64,000 bases of DNA. Origin: Myxococcales bacterium. Its GTDB lineage: Bacteria > Myxococcota_A > Bradymonadia > UBA7976 > UBA1532. A model generated the notes under the pieces. It was not told the DNA's origin. It made no database searches and was given only the letters and a program-made list of their open reading frames with translations. Shown piece by piece: positions 35,642-45,245 of this stretch; the first letter of the stretch is position 1, and every line of letters starts with the position of its first letter. The translations under genes and the position numbers were made by a program. The DNA lies in contig JACKDP010000010.1 of the NCBI GenBank assembly GCA_020633435.1, forward strand, positions 262,307 to 326,306. Reading direction: 5' to 3'.

Positions 35642-36658
35642 ATGGACGACATCAAGGGCAAGCTGCAGGTGATGATGGTCAGCGTCAGCCTGGTCGCCGC
35701 GGTGGCCGTTGGCTTCGCGCTGCACTGGCTGCAGCCGGTCATGATCCCGCTGGTCCTCGCCGTCCTGCTCATGTACGGCCTCGCGCCCCTCGTCGACTGG
35801 ATCATGGCCCGCGGGCGGGTGGGGAAGGGGGTCGCCATCCTCGTCGCCCTGCTCTTCTCCGTCCTGGGGCTCCTCGCGGTGGCCGAGCTGGTGGAGGTCT
35901 CGGTGCGCTCCCTCGCCGAGAACAAGGGCATGTACGCGGCCCGCGCCCAGGAGCTGTCGACGCGCCTGTCGGGGTGGCTCGAGCGCTTCGGCTTCGACCC
36001 CGCCCAGGCGAGCATGGGGGAGAGCCTGCGCGCGCTGCCGGTCAGCAAGTGGGCGTCCGGCCTGGCGAACGGGCTGCTCGGCCTCGTCTCCAACGGCTTC
36101 CTGGTGCTGATCTTCCTGATCTACCTGCTGCTCGGGCGCAGCCCGGCTCCCGCCGAGGGCGGCGGCCTCGGCGCCGAGATCGAGCGCCGCGTGAAGCGCT
36201 ACATCGTCGTGAAGGTGGGCCTGTCGCTGCTCACCGGCGCGGCCGTCGGCGGCATCCTCATGGTGCTGGGCGTCGAGCTGGCGGTCGTCTTCGGCCTCTT
36301 CGCCTTCTTCCTGAACTTCATCCCCAGCCTGGGCTCCATCGTCGCCACCCTGCTGCCGCTGCCCGTCGTGTTCTTCGACCCCGCGGCGAGCACCACGACG
36401 GCCCTCCTCGCGGTGGCGCTGCCGGCCACGGTGCAGGTCGTCATCGGCAACGTGCTGGAGCCGCGCATCATCGGGGAGAGCCTGCAGCTCCACCCCGTCA
36501 CCATCCTGGTGGCGTTGATCTTCTGGGGCATGCTCTGGGGCGTGGCCGGCATGATCCTGGCCGCGCCGGTGACGGCCGTGCTGAAAATCCTGTTTGATCA
36601 CCTGGAGTTGACGCGGCCGGTGGCGCGCCTGATGGCGGGGAAGCTGTCGGGCCCCTGA
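35642..36658 (+). CDS. AI-2E family transporter (PerM-like)
   Basis: A 338-residue inner-membrane protein with about eight transmembrane helices, the AI-2E exporter/PerM family size. Typical regions are the N-terminal helix pair, the middle cytoplasmic stretch, and the late P-A-T-V-Q-V-V-I-G-N-V-L-E-P-R-I-I-G and I-F-W-G-M-L-W-G-V-A-G-M-I-L-A-A-P motifs. Those two are diagnostic for the family. The substrate varies (signals, ions, other solutes). A strong GAGGAGGGG site precedes the ATG. It is the last plus-strand gene before a convergent minus-strand pair. Confidence 0.9.
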   Translation: MDDIKGKLQVMMVSVSLVAAVAVGFALHWLQPVMIPLVLAVLLMYGLAPLVDWIMARGRVGKGVAILVALLFSVLGLLAVAELVEVSVRSLAENKGMYAARAQELSTRLSGWLERFGFDPAQASMGESLRALPVSKWASGLANGLLGLVSNGFLVLIFLIYLLLGRSPAPAEGGGLGAEIERRVKRYIVVKVGLSLLTGAAVGGILMVLGVELAVVFGLFAFFLNFIPSLGSIVATLLPLPVVFFDPAASTTTALLAVALPATVQVVIGNVLEPRIIGESLQLHPVTILVALIFWGMLWGVAGMILAAPVTAVLKILFDHLELTRPVARLMAGKLSGP

Positions 36659-36667
36659 GGCCTGGCG

Positions 36668-38316
36668 CTACAGCGCGGGCAGCAGCAGCGGCACCTGGCG
36701 GGGATCGACCTGCGCCGCGTCGAGGGCGGCGGCCTGCTCGGTGAAGGCCACCAGCAGGCAGGCCAGCGTCTCCTCCTGCCCGTCGCCCACTTCGGCCCAC
36801 CACCGCGCGGCCAGCGCGCGCGCCTCGGGGCGCAGGCGGCGGTCGCCGAAGAGGGCCTCCAGGGCGGCCGGGAAGGCCGGGATCTCCAGGGGGCCGAAGC
36901 CCGTCCGATCGAGCGCGGCCCGGGCCAGCCCCGTGGCCAGCCACGCGCCCACGCCCACCTCGACCGGCCGGTCATGGCGCGCGGCCACCTGCGTCAGGGC
37001 GGCCAGCATCCGGCCCCACGCGCTCGCCCGGGCCCACTGGCCGGGGCCGATGGGGCCACCGTCGGGCGTCTGCGGGTGCCGCGCCGTCAGCGCCGCGCCC
37101 CACGCGTGCCACAGGGGCACGTCCAGCGCCCCCACGGCGTCGTCCCCCTGGCGCAGCAGCGGCCGCAGCTCCCGCCGCCGCAGCGGCGCGGCCGCCGCCA
37201 CCATGCGGGCGTACCCGGTGCGGAAGACCACCGCGGGGCCATGGGTCAGCAGGGCCAGGGCGTCCGTCCGGGCGTCCGTGCCCCCGAAGGCGTCCAGGCC
37301 CAGGACGAGCCCGGCGCGCAGGCGGTGCAGCGTCTCGGCCTGGCCCTCGAGGTCCCAGGGCTCGCGCCGGTCGGCCGAGAGGGCCATGTTGGCCGCGTAG
37401 CCGAGCTGGGCCACCAGGCGGTCGGCGGCGTCGGCGTCCAGCGTGCCGAGGGCCTCGGCCAGCCGGTGCTCGGGCTGCACCACGCTCGTGAGCCAGTGGC
37501 GGGCCCCGGGGGCGTCGTCGGTGGCCGCGGCCGCCGTCTTCGCCTCGGGCGGGGGCGGCGCGTAGATGGCCAGCGCGTCGTACAGGTCCACGTAGCCGCG
37601 GTCGGCCAGCCGGCCCGTCCGCCAGCGCAGGGCGTCCTCCTGCAGCGACGAGTCGAGGGCCGCCGAGGCCCCGATGAGCAGGTCGATGCAGTAGACGGGC
37701 GCCGTCCGCATGAGCCAGTCGAGGAAGACCTTGATGGGCAGGTCGCGCTCGCCCGGATCGGGGAAGCAGATGCACAGCCGGCCATCCGGCGTCATCACGT
37801 GCTCGACGTCCGGCGGATCGAAGTCCTCCGGCTCCTCGACCACGATGGTCTGGATGGAGCGGCGGATGATCCAGTTGAGCAGCTCGTCGTCCAGGTCGAT
37901 GAGGCGCTTGCCCAGCACGTCGGGCCCCGCCGCCATCAGGGCGCGCAGCCACGGATCCGTCCGCTCGATGGAGAGCTCGTCGCCCACCCAGATCTCGGCG
38001 TCGAGCAGCCCCTGCACCTGCTCGCCGCTGGCCATCGCCAGGACGTCGGTGGCGTCCTCCAGGCCGATGCGATGCAGGGCGCGGTGCAGGTCTTCCACCG
38101 GCAGCATCGGCACCAGGCGCGGCGCGTCGGCGGGGTCGATGAAGGCGTCGAGCAGCTCGTTGCCGGAGCGCGCGCGCTCCAGCTCCCCCCGCCACGCCTC
38201 GAAGCGGACCCGGGGGGCCAGCCGCGGGGCGTGATCCCGATCGGGCAGGGCCAGGGCGCGATCCTGCGCCTGGCCGATGGCGATCTCGGTCGGGGAGGGG
38301 GGCCGGTGGCGGGTGC

Positions 38317-38320
<4 letters not shown>
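36668..38320 (-). CDS. DUF6178 family protein
   Basis: A 550-residue soluble protein. The motif set at about 70-115 (V-P-M-L-P-V-E-D-L-H, then D-V-L-A-M-A-S-G-E-Q-V-Q-G-L-L-D-A-E-I-W) matches DUF6178 proteins of deltaproteobacteria, whose function is unknown. The protein is mainly helical, with no signal peptide. The GTG at 38320 overlaps the stop of the SEC-C gene (GTGA) and gives M-S-T-R-H-R-P-P-S-P. The upstream frame is the SEC-C gene in another phase. The coupled pair likely works together. Confidence 0.75.
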
Positions 38321-39204
<884 letters not shown>

Positions 39205-39223
39205 GGCCACTCCGTCCGAAGAG

Positions 39224-39832
39224 TCAGAAGAGGTACGTCACGGCGAGGCCGAGCCGCTTGAGGTCGTCGCGCAGCTTCGCCTCCAGGGCGAGCTGCACCT
39301 GGGGGATGATGTCCACCCCGGCGACGAACGAGCCCAGCAGCCCGAACTCGGTGTCCGTGGGACCGTTGTCGATGTAGGTCACCGCCAGGCCCAGAGACAC
39401 CCCGAGGAAGAGCTCCCGGTCGTCGGTGATGCGGAAGTGGTGCGAGGCCACCACCGCCGGATCGACGCCGAAGAGGAAGACGTTGCTGGTGTTGAGCAGC
39501 GAGCCCTGGCCCATGACGGCCAGCTCCACCGCGTCGCCCGTGTCCTGCTGCCGCAAGAACCGGAACTTGGCCCCGCCCTCGACCTCGAACCCCGTCTCGT
39601 TGAGCTCGTTGCCCACCACCACGATGGCGGCCCGGGCGTTGGCCTCGAGGTCGGGCAGCAGGCCGAAGCGGGCGAGGCCCTGGAAGTCGAAGATCTCGTC
39701 GCCGGCGGCGATGGCGAGGCCGGCCTCGACGCGCCCGGGATCCGTGGGCCGGGCGTGATCGAAGCCGAGGATGCCGACGGCCCCGGCAGGGACCGCCCAG
39801 AGCGACAGCGAAAGGATCAGGAACGCGCGCAT
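39224..39832 (-). CDS. small outer-membrane beta-barrel protein
   Basis: A 202-residue exported protein. The signal peptide ends in A-G-A. A chain of alternating amphipathic strands follows, ending with L-A-V-T-Y-L-F, an aromatic end typical of outer-membrane barrels. No catalytic motif. The ATG at 39832 has GGAGG five bases upstream. It lies 19 bases before the SEC-C gene on the same strand and could be read with it. Function unknown; a porin-like or structural role is inferred only from shape. Confidence 0.65.
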   Translation of the reverse strand: MRAFLILSLSLWAVPAGAVGILGFDHARPTDPGRVEAGLAIAAGDEIFDFQGLARFGLLPDLEANARAAIVVVGNELNETGFEVEGGAKFRFLRQQDTGDAVELAVMGQGSLLNTSNVFLFGVDPAVVASHHFRITDDRELFLGVSLGLAVTYIDNGPTDTEFGLLGSFVAGVDIIPQVQLALEAKLRDDLKRLGLAVTYLF

Positions 39833-40063
39833 CGCGCCTCCGCGCAGCCGACCGGGGGGGCCGGACGCTACCAGGAGACCGCGGTGCGGGCAAGCACGAC
39901 GGCACCGCCCCACCGGCCCGGCGCCGATGTGGGGGCGTGTGCGCGCGAAGCCTGACGCCGACGCCCGCATGGTGGCAAGATGCGGCCGGAGGGCAGGGCA
40001 GCGCCGGCCGCACCCGCCCCCGGAGGCCCGCGCGCGTGGCCTCGCCGGTGATGGAGGACTGCC
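39833..40063. other. divergent intergenic region, no clear site
   Basis: 231 bases between the divergent barrel and patatin genes. Apart from the GGAGG ribosome sites at both ends, I see only GC-rich sequence, with no clear -35/-10 pair, operator or repeat. Confidence 0.5.
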
Positions 40064-42346
40064 GTGATCACCCTGGACGCCCTGCACGCCGAGGGCCTCG
40101 ACTGGCTGCTGGACTCGAGCTTCCTGGGCAAGCTCGCCCCGGCTGACCAGGCCGCCCTCCTCGCCGACGCCACCCTGCAGGACTTCGTGGTGGGGGCCGT
40201 GCTCATCGAGCCGGGCCGCGCGGGCCGCTCCGTCGACCTCGTCGTCGCCGGCCAGGCCACCGTCAGCCGCGATGACGACGGCGCCGAGCACGTCATCGCC
40301 CGCGTCGGCCCCGGCCACCTGCTGGGCGAGCGCGCCCTGCGCCAGGGCCAGACGACCTACGCCCGCGTCGTCGCCAGCAGCCCCATGCGCACCCTGCGCA
40401 TCCCCGGCGAGCGGTTCCGCGAGCACCTGCGCACCGTGGCCGCCCTGGCCCGCTACGTGGACGATCTGATCGTCCTGCGCGACCGGCAGACCGAGCTGCT
40501 GAGCCTGCTGCTCCGCGAGCCGGTGCTGCGCTCCCTGGGCCGGGACGGCCTGGAGCGCCTGCTGCAATCTGGCGAGATCGTTCGGTTTTCCACCGGTGAG
40601 CGCGTGGTGGAGGCGGGCGACCGGGGCGGTGACGTCTTCCTCCTGGTCAAGGGCCGCGTCGGCGTCTTCGCCCCTACCGCCGGCGGCGGCCGCGAGCGCG
40701 TCGCCACCGAGGGGCCGGGCTGGCTCTTCGGCCACGCCTCCGTGCTGCTGGACGTGCCCCGCACCGCCGACATCGAGGCCGCCGAGGCGTGCGAGCTGCT
40801 GCGCGTCAGCGACCGCGCCTTCATGGATCTCATCGCCCGCAACCCGCCGCTGTACCGCCGCCTGTACCAGCAGCTCGCCAGCCTCGATCTGCGCGCCCAG
40901 GAGGCCCGCTCGCGCTCCCGCGGGCCCATGGTCGTCGTCGTGTGGAGCGGCCACGCCGGCATCGGCACCACCACGCTGGCCCATGGCGTCGCCCACGCCC
41001 TCGCCATCGAGCGCCGCGTCCTCCTCGTCGACCTCGCCGGCGCCCGCACCGCCGAGCGCCTCGGCGCGACCGTCGCCGACGACACGGTGGCCGGCGTCGC
41101 CATCCAGCGCCTCGCCTCGCCGCCGGGCGGCGTGCCCGTCATCTGGCCCGTGGACCGGGGGGACGCCGTGGCGCTGGTCGAGGGCCTCGCCGCCCTCGGC
41201 GGCTCCGGCGAGTGCCTCGTGGTCTCCCCCGACGACGCCCGCTCCCCGGAGCCGGGCCTGGTGGCCGCCGCCGAGAGCCTCATCCACCTGCGCTGGGCCC
41301 GCGACACCTCCAGCACCCTGGCCCTGTCGAACCTGGGCTTCCGCATCGACGCCGTGCGCCTGGAGGACGGCCACGAGCTGCCCCTCGCCACCCACCGCGA
41401 CGCCGTGCGCATCCCCGAGGACCGCGTCACCGGCGCCCGCTTCTGGCGCACTGGCGACGCCGCCGCCCTCATCGACCACGCCACGCCCATGGGACGCGCC
41501 GCCCACCGCCTCGTCCGCGTGCTCACCGGCCGCACCGTCGGCGTGGCCCTCGGCGGCGGCGGCGCCCTCGGCTTCGCCCACCTCGCGCTCCTGCAGGCCC
41601 TCGAAGAGGGGGGCGTCCCGGTCGACTACCTGGCCGGCGTCTCCTTCGGCGCCGTCGTCGGCGCCCTCTACGCCGCCGGCGGCCTGCCCCTGGCCCGCGA
41701 GCTCCTCGCCCGCCGCGGCACCCTGCGCCTGCTCTCCGGCCTGAGCACCCTGAGCCTCGATCCGCTCACCCTCTGGATCCGCCGCCTCACCCACGGCCGC
41801 ACCCTCGGCACCACCGAGATCCCGTTCTTCCCCGTCGCCCTCGACGTCGTGAACGGCGAGGAGGTCGTCATCACCCGCGGCACCCTCGCCGACGGCGTGC
41901 GCGCCTCCAGCTCCTTCCCCGGCATCTTCCCCGCCACCCGCCGCGGGGTCGCCCGCCTCGTGGACGGCGGCATCATCAACAACGTCCCCGCCTCGGTGGT
42001 CTGGGACGCCGGGGCCGACTTCATCATCGCCTCCAACATCATCCCCCGGCACCCGGTGGGCCGCGATCCCGTCTTGGGCCGCGACCTGGGCTCGCGCCTC
42101 CGCAGCGCCACCACCGCGCGCCTCGACGACCTGCTGCGCTCCGTCTTCCTGCTCATGTCCCAGACGGGCCGCGACCGCGCCACGCTGGCCGACCACGTCT
42201 TCGACCCCGACATCGAGGGCTTCAACCTGTACGACTTCCACCGGGGCGACGTGATCTACCAGCGGGCCCTGGAGCGGGCCCGGGCGGCCCTGCCCGACAT
42301 CAAGGCCGACCTCGAGGCCGACCGCGCCATGGGGCTGGCCCGTTGA
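40064..42346 (+). CDS. patatin-like phospholipase fused to two cNMP-binding domains and a degenerate MinD-like P-loop domain
   Basis: A 760-residue fusion. Residues of about 15-130 and 153-270 are two cyclic-nucleotide-binding-type folds. Residues of about 285-470 look like a MinD/ParA-type P-loop fold, but the loop reads G-H-A-G-I-G-T-T-T (296-304), with both signature lysines missing. The C-terminus is a patatin/NTE lipase with oxyanion loop G-G-G-G-A-L-G (497-503), nucleophile Ser527 in G-V-S-F-G and the dyad Asp634 in D-G-G. It probably cleaves phospholipids under nucleotide control. GTG start with GGAGG upstream. Its stop overlaps the next start (TTGA). Confidence 0.85.
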   Translation: MITLDALHAEGLDWLLDSSFLGKLAPADQAALLADATLQDFVVGAVLIEPGRAGRSVDLVVAGQATVSRDDDGAEHVIARVGPGHLLGERALRQGQTTYARVVASSPMRTLRIPGERFREHLRTVAALARYVDDLIVLRDRQTELLSLLLREPVLRSLGRDGLERLLQSGEIVRFSTGERVVEAGDRGGDVFLLVKGRVGVFAPTAGGGRERVATEGPGWLFGHASVLLDVPRTADIEAAEACELLRVSDRAFMDLIARNPPLYRRLYQQLASLDLRAQEARSRSRGPMVVVVWSGHAGIGTTTLAHGVAHALAIERRVLLVDLAGARTAERLGATVADDTVAGVAIQRLASPPGGVPVIWPVDRGDAVALVEGLAALGGSGECLVVSPDDARSPEPGLVAAAESLIHLRWARDTSSTLALSNLGFRIDAVRLEDGHELPLATHRDAVRIPEDRVTGARFWRTGDAAALIDHATPMGRAAHRLVRVLTGRTVGVALGGGGALGFAHLALLQALEEGGVPVDYLAGVSFGAVVGALYAAGGLPLARELLARRGTLRLLSGLSTLSLDPLTLWIRRLTHGRTLGTTEIPFFPVALDVVNGEEVVITRGTLADGVRASSSFPGIFPATRRGVARLVDGGIINNVPASVVWDAGADFIIASNIIPRHPVGRDPVLGRDLGSRLRSATTARLDDLLRSVFLLMSQTGRDRATLADHVFDPDIEGFNLYDFHRGDVIYQRALERARAALPDIKADLEADRAMGLAR

Positions 42347-43173
42347 GCCGCTTCCCCGAAATCACCCGTGATCACCTGGGGTTGCTGGCCTGCCCCGCCT
42401 GCCGGGGCCCCCTCGGCCACGCCGGCGAGGCCCTGGTCTGCGGGGGCTGCGCCGCGCGCTGGCCCATCCGCGGCGGCCTCGCCCGCCTCTACCGCGAGGC
42501 CGAGGTCCGCCCCCGCGACCGCCTGATGCGCCTGTTCTACGACGGCCTCCCGAGCCTCCACGACCCCGCCGTGCGCCTGCTGCTGCCCGTCATCCAGGGG
42601 GTGTCCGAGGCCGAGACGCGGCGCCCCATCATCGACGCCCTCGCCCTCGACGATCTGCCCACCGACCGCCCCGTCCGCGTCCTGGAGACGGGCATCGGCT
42701 GCGGCGCCAACGTGGGCCTCGTGCACGACGCCCTCCCGCCGGGCGTCACCGTCGACTACTGGGGCCTCGACCTGAGCGTCGGCATGCTGCGCAAGCTGCC
42801 CGGGCGCCTCCGCGGCCGCCCGCTGCCCACCGTCGTCCAGGCCGACGCCCACGACCTGCCCTTCGCCACCGGCGCCTTCGACCGCGTCTTCCACGTCGGC
42901 GGCCTCGGCGGCTTCGGCGATCCCGGCCGCGCCCTCGCCGAGATGGCCCGCGTCGCCCGCCCCGGCACCCCCGTCGTCGTCGTCGACGAGCAGCTCGACC
43001 CCGGCTTCCGCGCCGGCCTCGTCCGCCGCGCCCTCTTCCGGGCCGTGACGTTCTACGATCGCCACCCCCACGCCCCCGTGGACGCCCTCCCGCCCGGGGC
43101 CACCGCCGTGCACAGCGGCCAGGCGAGCCCCTGCTTCTACCTGCTGCGCTTCGAGATGGGCGAGCAGCCCTGA
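42343..43173 (+). CDS. class I SAM-dependent methyltransferase with N-terminal zinc-ribbon-like segment
   Basis: A 276-residue protein. The N-terminal C-P-A-C and C-G-G-C pairs (about 18-42) resemble the Trm112-like zinc ribbon found in front of some methyltransferases. The main domain has V-L-E-T-G-I-G-C-G-A-N as SAM motif I. A G-L-D-L-S acidic strand end, A-D-A-H-D-L-P-F and D-R-V-F-H-V-G-G-L-G follow, the Methyltransf_11 pattern. The TTG start overlaps the patatin stop (TTGA), showing tight coupling. Substrate unknown. It is not a DNA methyltransferase by its motifs, so it should not be mistaken for a DISARM methylase. Confidence 0.8.
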   Translation: MSRFPEITRDHLGLLACPACRGPLGHAGEALVCGGCAARWPIRGGLARLYREAEVRPRDRLMRLFYDGLPSLHDPAVRLLLPVIQGVSEAETRRPIIDALALDDLPTDRPVRVLETGIGCGANVGLVHDALPPGVTVDYWGLDLSVGMLRKLPGRLRGRPLPTVVQADAHDLPFATGAFDRVFHVGGLGGFGDPGRALAEMARVARPGTPVVVVDEQLDPGFRAGLVRRALFRAVTFYDRHPHAPVDALPPGATAVHSGQASPCFYLLRFEMGEQP

Positions 43174-43217
43174 CGCGCCCATCGATCTTGCGCGCCCCCT
43201 CGACTATGCTCCGCGCC

Positions 43218-44426
43218 ATGTTGACCGGACGCCGCATCCACCTCTGCGTCGGCGGGGGCATCGCCGCCTACAAGGCCGTCGAGCTGGCCCGCGCCCTCCA
43301 GCGCGCGGGCGCCCAGGTCCAGGTGGCCATGACGCCCAACGCCCAGGCCTTCGTCGGCCCCCTGACGTTCCAGGCCATCACCCACGCCCCCGTCCTGACG
43401 CGCACCCTCGACGCCAGCGAGGAGATGGCCATCGGCCACATCGAGTTCGCCCAGGAGTGCGACGCCCTGGTCGTAGCGCCGGCCACCGCCAACCTCATCG
43501 GCAAGGCCGCCAACGGCATCGGGGACGAGGTCGTCTCCACCGTCCTGCTGGCCGCGAACGTGCCGGTCATCGTGGCCCCGGCCATGAACAGCTTCATGTA
43601 CGCCCACCCGGCCGTCGCGGCGAACCTCGAGCGATTGCGCGGCTTTGGCTGGCATGTCGTCGAGCCGGACAGCGGCGAGCTGGCCTGCGGGCATGTGGGC
43701 CCCGGCCGCCTCCCCGATCCCGAGGCCATCGTGGCGGCCGTCGCGGCGGCCCTGACCCCGGCCCCCACGCCCCTCGCCGGGCGCACCGTCGTCATCGCCG
43801 CCGGCCCCACGCGGGAGCACCTCGATCCCGTCCGCTTCCTCTCCAACCCGTCGAGCGGCCGCACCGGCTTCTCCCTCGCCGCCGCCGCCCAGCGCGCCGG
43901 CGCGCGCGTCGTCCTGGTGCACGGCCCCGTGGCCCTCGCGCCGCCCGCCGGCGTCGAGGCGGTGCCCATCACCAGCGCCCGCGAGATGGACGCCGCCGTC
44001 CGCGCCCACGCGGCCCAGGCCGACGCCGTGGTCATGACGGCGGCCGTCGCCGACTGGCGCCCCGCGGTCGAGTCGACCGTCAAGGAGCACAAGGCCGGCG
44101 ACGTGAAGGTGGTGGAGTTCGTCCGCAACCCCGACATCCTCGCCGGCCTCGGCGCCGCTCGGACGGGCAGCCGCCCCGTGCTCGTGGGCTTCGCCGCCGA
44201 GACGGGGGATCCCATCGCCTCCGCCCGGGGCAAGCTCACCCGCAAGGGCGTCGACCTCATCGTCGCCAACGACGTCTCGGCCCCCGACTGCGGCTTCGAG
44301 GTGGACACCAACCGCGTCTGGCTCGTGAGCGCCACGGGCGAGGAGTCCCTGCCGCTCCAGGCCAAGACGGCCATCGCCGACCGCCTGGTGGCCTGGATCG
44401 CGGCCCGCCTGGAGGCCACGCCATGA
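43218..44426 (+). CDS. coaBC: phosphopantothenoylcysteine decarboxylase/phosphopantothenate-cysteine ligase
   Basis: A 402-residue bifunctional coenzyme A enzyme. The CoaC half has G-G-I-A-A-Y-K near the N-terminus, the active His in I-G-H-I-E-F-A, A-P-A-T-A-N and the A-P-A-M-N-S-F-M-Y loop. The CoaB half starts with I-A-A-G-P-T-R-E-H-L-D-P-V-R and has N-P-S-S-G-R-T-G and the K-L-T-R-K-G lysine motif. ATG at 43218 is used because the glycine loop follows at the normal distance; ATGs at 43206 and further upstream are alternatives. The stop overlaps the UDG-like gene (ATGA). Confidence 0.95.
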   Translation: MLTGRRIHLCVGGGIAAYKAVELARALQRAGAQVQVAMTPNAQAFVGPLTFQAITHAPVLTRTLDASEEMAIGHIEFAQECDALVVAPATANLIGKAANGIGDEVVSTVLLAANVPVIVAPAMNSFMYAHPAVAANLERLRGFGWHVVEPDSGELACGHVGPGRLPDPEAIVAAVAAALTPAPTPLAGRTVVIAAGPTREHLDPVRFLSNPSSGRTGFSLAAAAQRAGARVVLVHGPVALAPPAGVEAVPITSAREMDAAVRAHAAQADAVVMTAAVADWRPAVESTVKEHKAGDVKVVEFVRNPDILAGLGAARTGSRPVLVGFAAETGDPIASARGKLTRKGVDLIVANDVSAPDCGFEVDTNRVWLVSATGEESLPLQAKTAIADRLVAWIAARLEATP

Positions 44427-45238
44427 GCACCGTCGGCGCCGAGCTGGCCGCCTGGGTCGCCGCCACCCGCGGGGCCCTGGAGTGGCTCATCGAGACGGGG
44501 GAGGCGGAGCTCGACGTCCCGGCCGACTTCGTCGTGCCGCCCCTCGGCCGCATCGCCGCCATCGCGCCGCCCGCTGGCGTCCCCTCGGCGCCCGCCCCGG
44601 TCGAGGAGCCCGAGCTGCAGTCCGTCCTGGAGCGCAGCCCCGGCGTCCCGGGCCTGCCCCCGCAACCCCGCGACTTCGCTGCAGAACTCGCCGGCGTCGC
44701 CAGCGACGTGGGCCCCGCCGAGACGACGTTCATCGACAGCCCCTCGCTCCTGGAGGGCCCCGCCGAGGCGGCCCTCGTCTTCGGCTGGCCGGGCGTGCGC
44801 GTCGCCTTCGTCGCGGGGCCCATCCCCGACGACGCCCCCGCGTCGCTCATGGCCGAGGTCGGGCAGCTCGTCGAGCGCATGGCCCAGGCCATCAAGCTGG
44901 GGCTCGGGCAGGTCTTCTTCGGCTACCTCGCCGGCCCCGACGGCGAGCGCCCCTCGGCCCCCGCCGCCCGCCGGGCCATCCGCCGCCAGCTCGCCGTGGC
45001 CCGCCCGGAGGTCATCGTGGCCCTGGGCGACTTCGCCACCCGCACGCTCTGCGGCAGCGACGACTCGTTCAAGCGCCGCCGGGGCACCTGGCACGACTTC
45101 GAGGGCGTGCCCGTCATGCCGACGTTCCACCCCGAGGCCATGATCCAGGGGGCCGACAGCCAGCGCCTCAAGGCCGCTGTCTGGGACGATCTCAAGAAAG
45201 TCATGCGCCGGCTCAACGGCGCTCCCAAGCCAGGCTGA
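44423..45238 (+). CDS. uracil-DNA glycosylase-fold protein lacking iron-sulfur cysteines
   Basis: A 271-residue protein whose C-terminal half matches family 4/5 UDGs: L-A-V-A-R-P-E-V-I-V-A-L-G-D-F-A, then the late motif M-P-T-F-H-P-E-A-M-I and an L-K-A-A-V-W-D-D-L-K-K-V-M tail. The catalytic-side motif I (normally G-E-A/G-P-G) is replaced by V-A-G-P-I-P-D-D. The K-C-R-P-P segment that supplies an iron-sulfur Cys is Y-L-A-G-P-D. Only one Cys (in T-L-C-G) is visible in the whole protein. It may bind DNA without base excision or act differently. The N-terminal 100 residues are a Pro/Ala-rich linker. Confidence 0.75.
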   Translation: MSTVGAELAAWVAATRGALEWLIETGEAELDVPADFVVPPLGRIAAIAPPAGVPSAPAPVEEPELQSVLERSPGVPGLPPQPRDFAAELAGVASDVGPAETTFIDSPSLLEGPAEAALVFGWPGVRVAFVAGPIPDDAPASLMAEVGQLVERMAQAIKLGLGQVFFGYLAGPDGERPSAPAARRAIRRQLAVARPEVIVALGDFATRTLCGSDDSFKRRRGTWHDFEGVPVMPTFHPEAMIQGADSQRLKAAVWDDLKKVMRRLNGAPKPG

Positions 45239-45245
45239 GGTTGCC

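Noticed and set aside
39224..42241. A 1005-codon minus-strand frame across the patatin gene
   Set aside because: Only its last 202 codons (39224-39832) encode a plausible exported protein. The rest is Ala/Gly/Val/Asp-rich antisense sequence opposite clear lipase motifs.
42343..43173. Methyltransferase as a possible DISARM methylase
   Set aside because: Its motifs are those of a small-molecule or protein Methyltransf_11 enzyme, with a zinc-ribbon-like start. It lacks DNA-methylase motifs such as P-C or N/D-P-P-Y, and lies 14 kb away in another operon.
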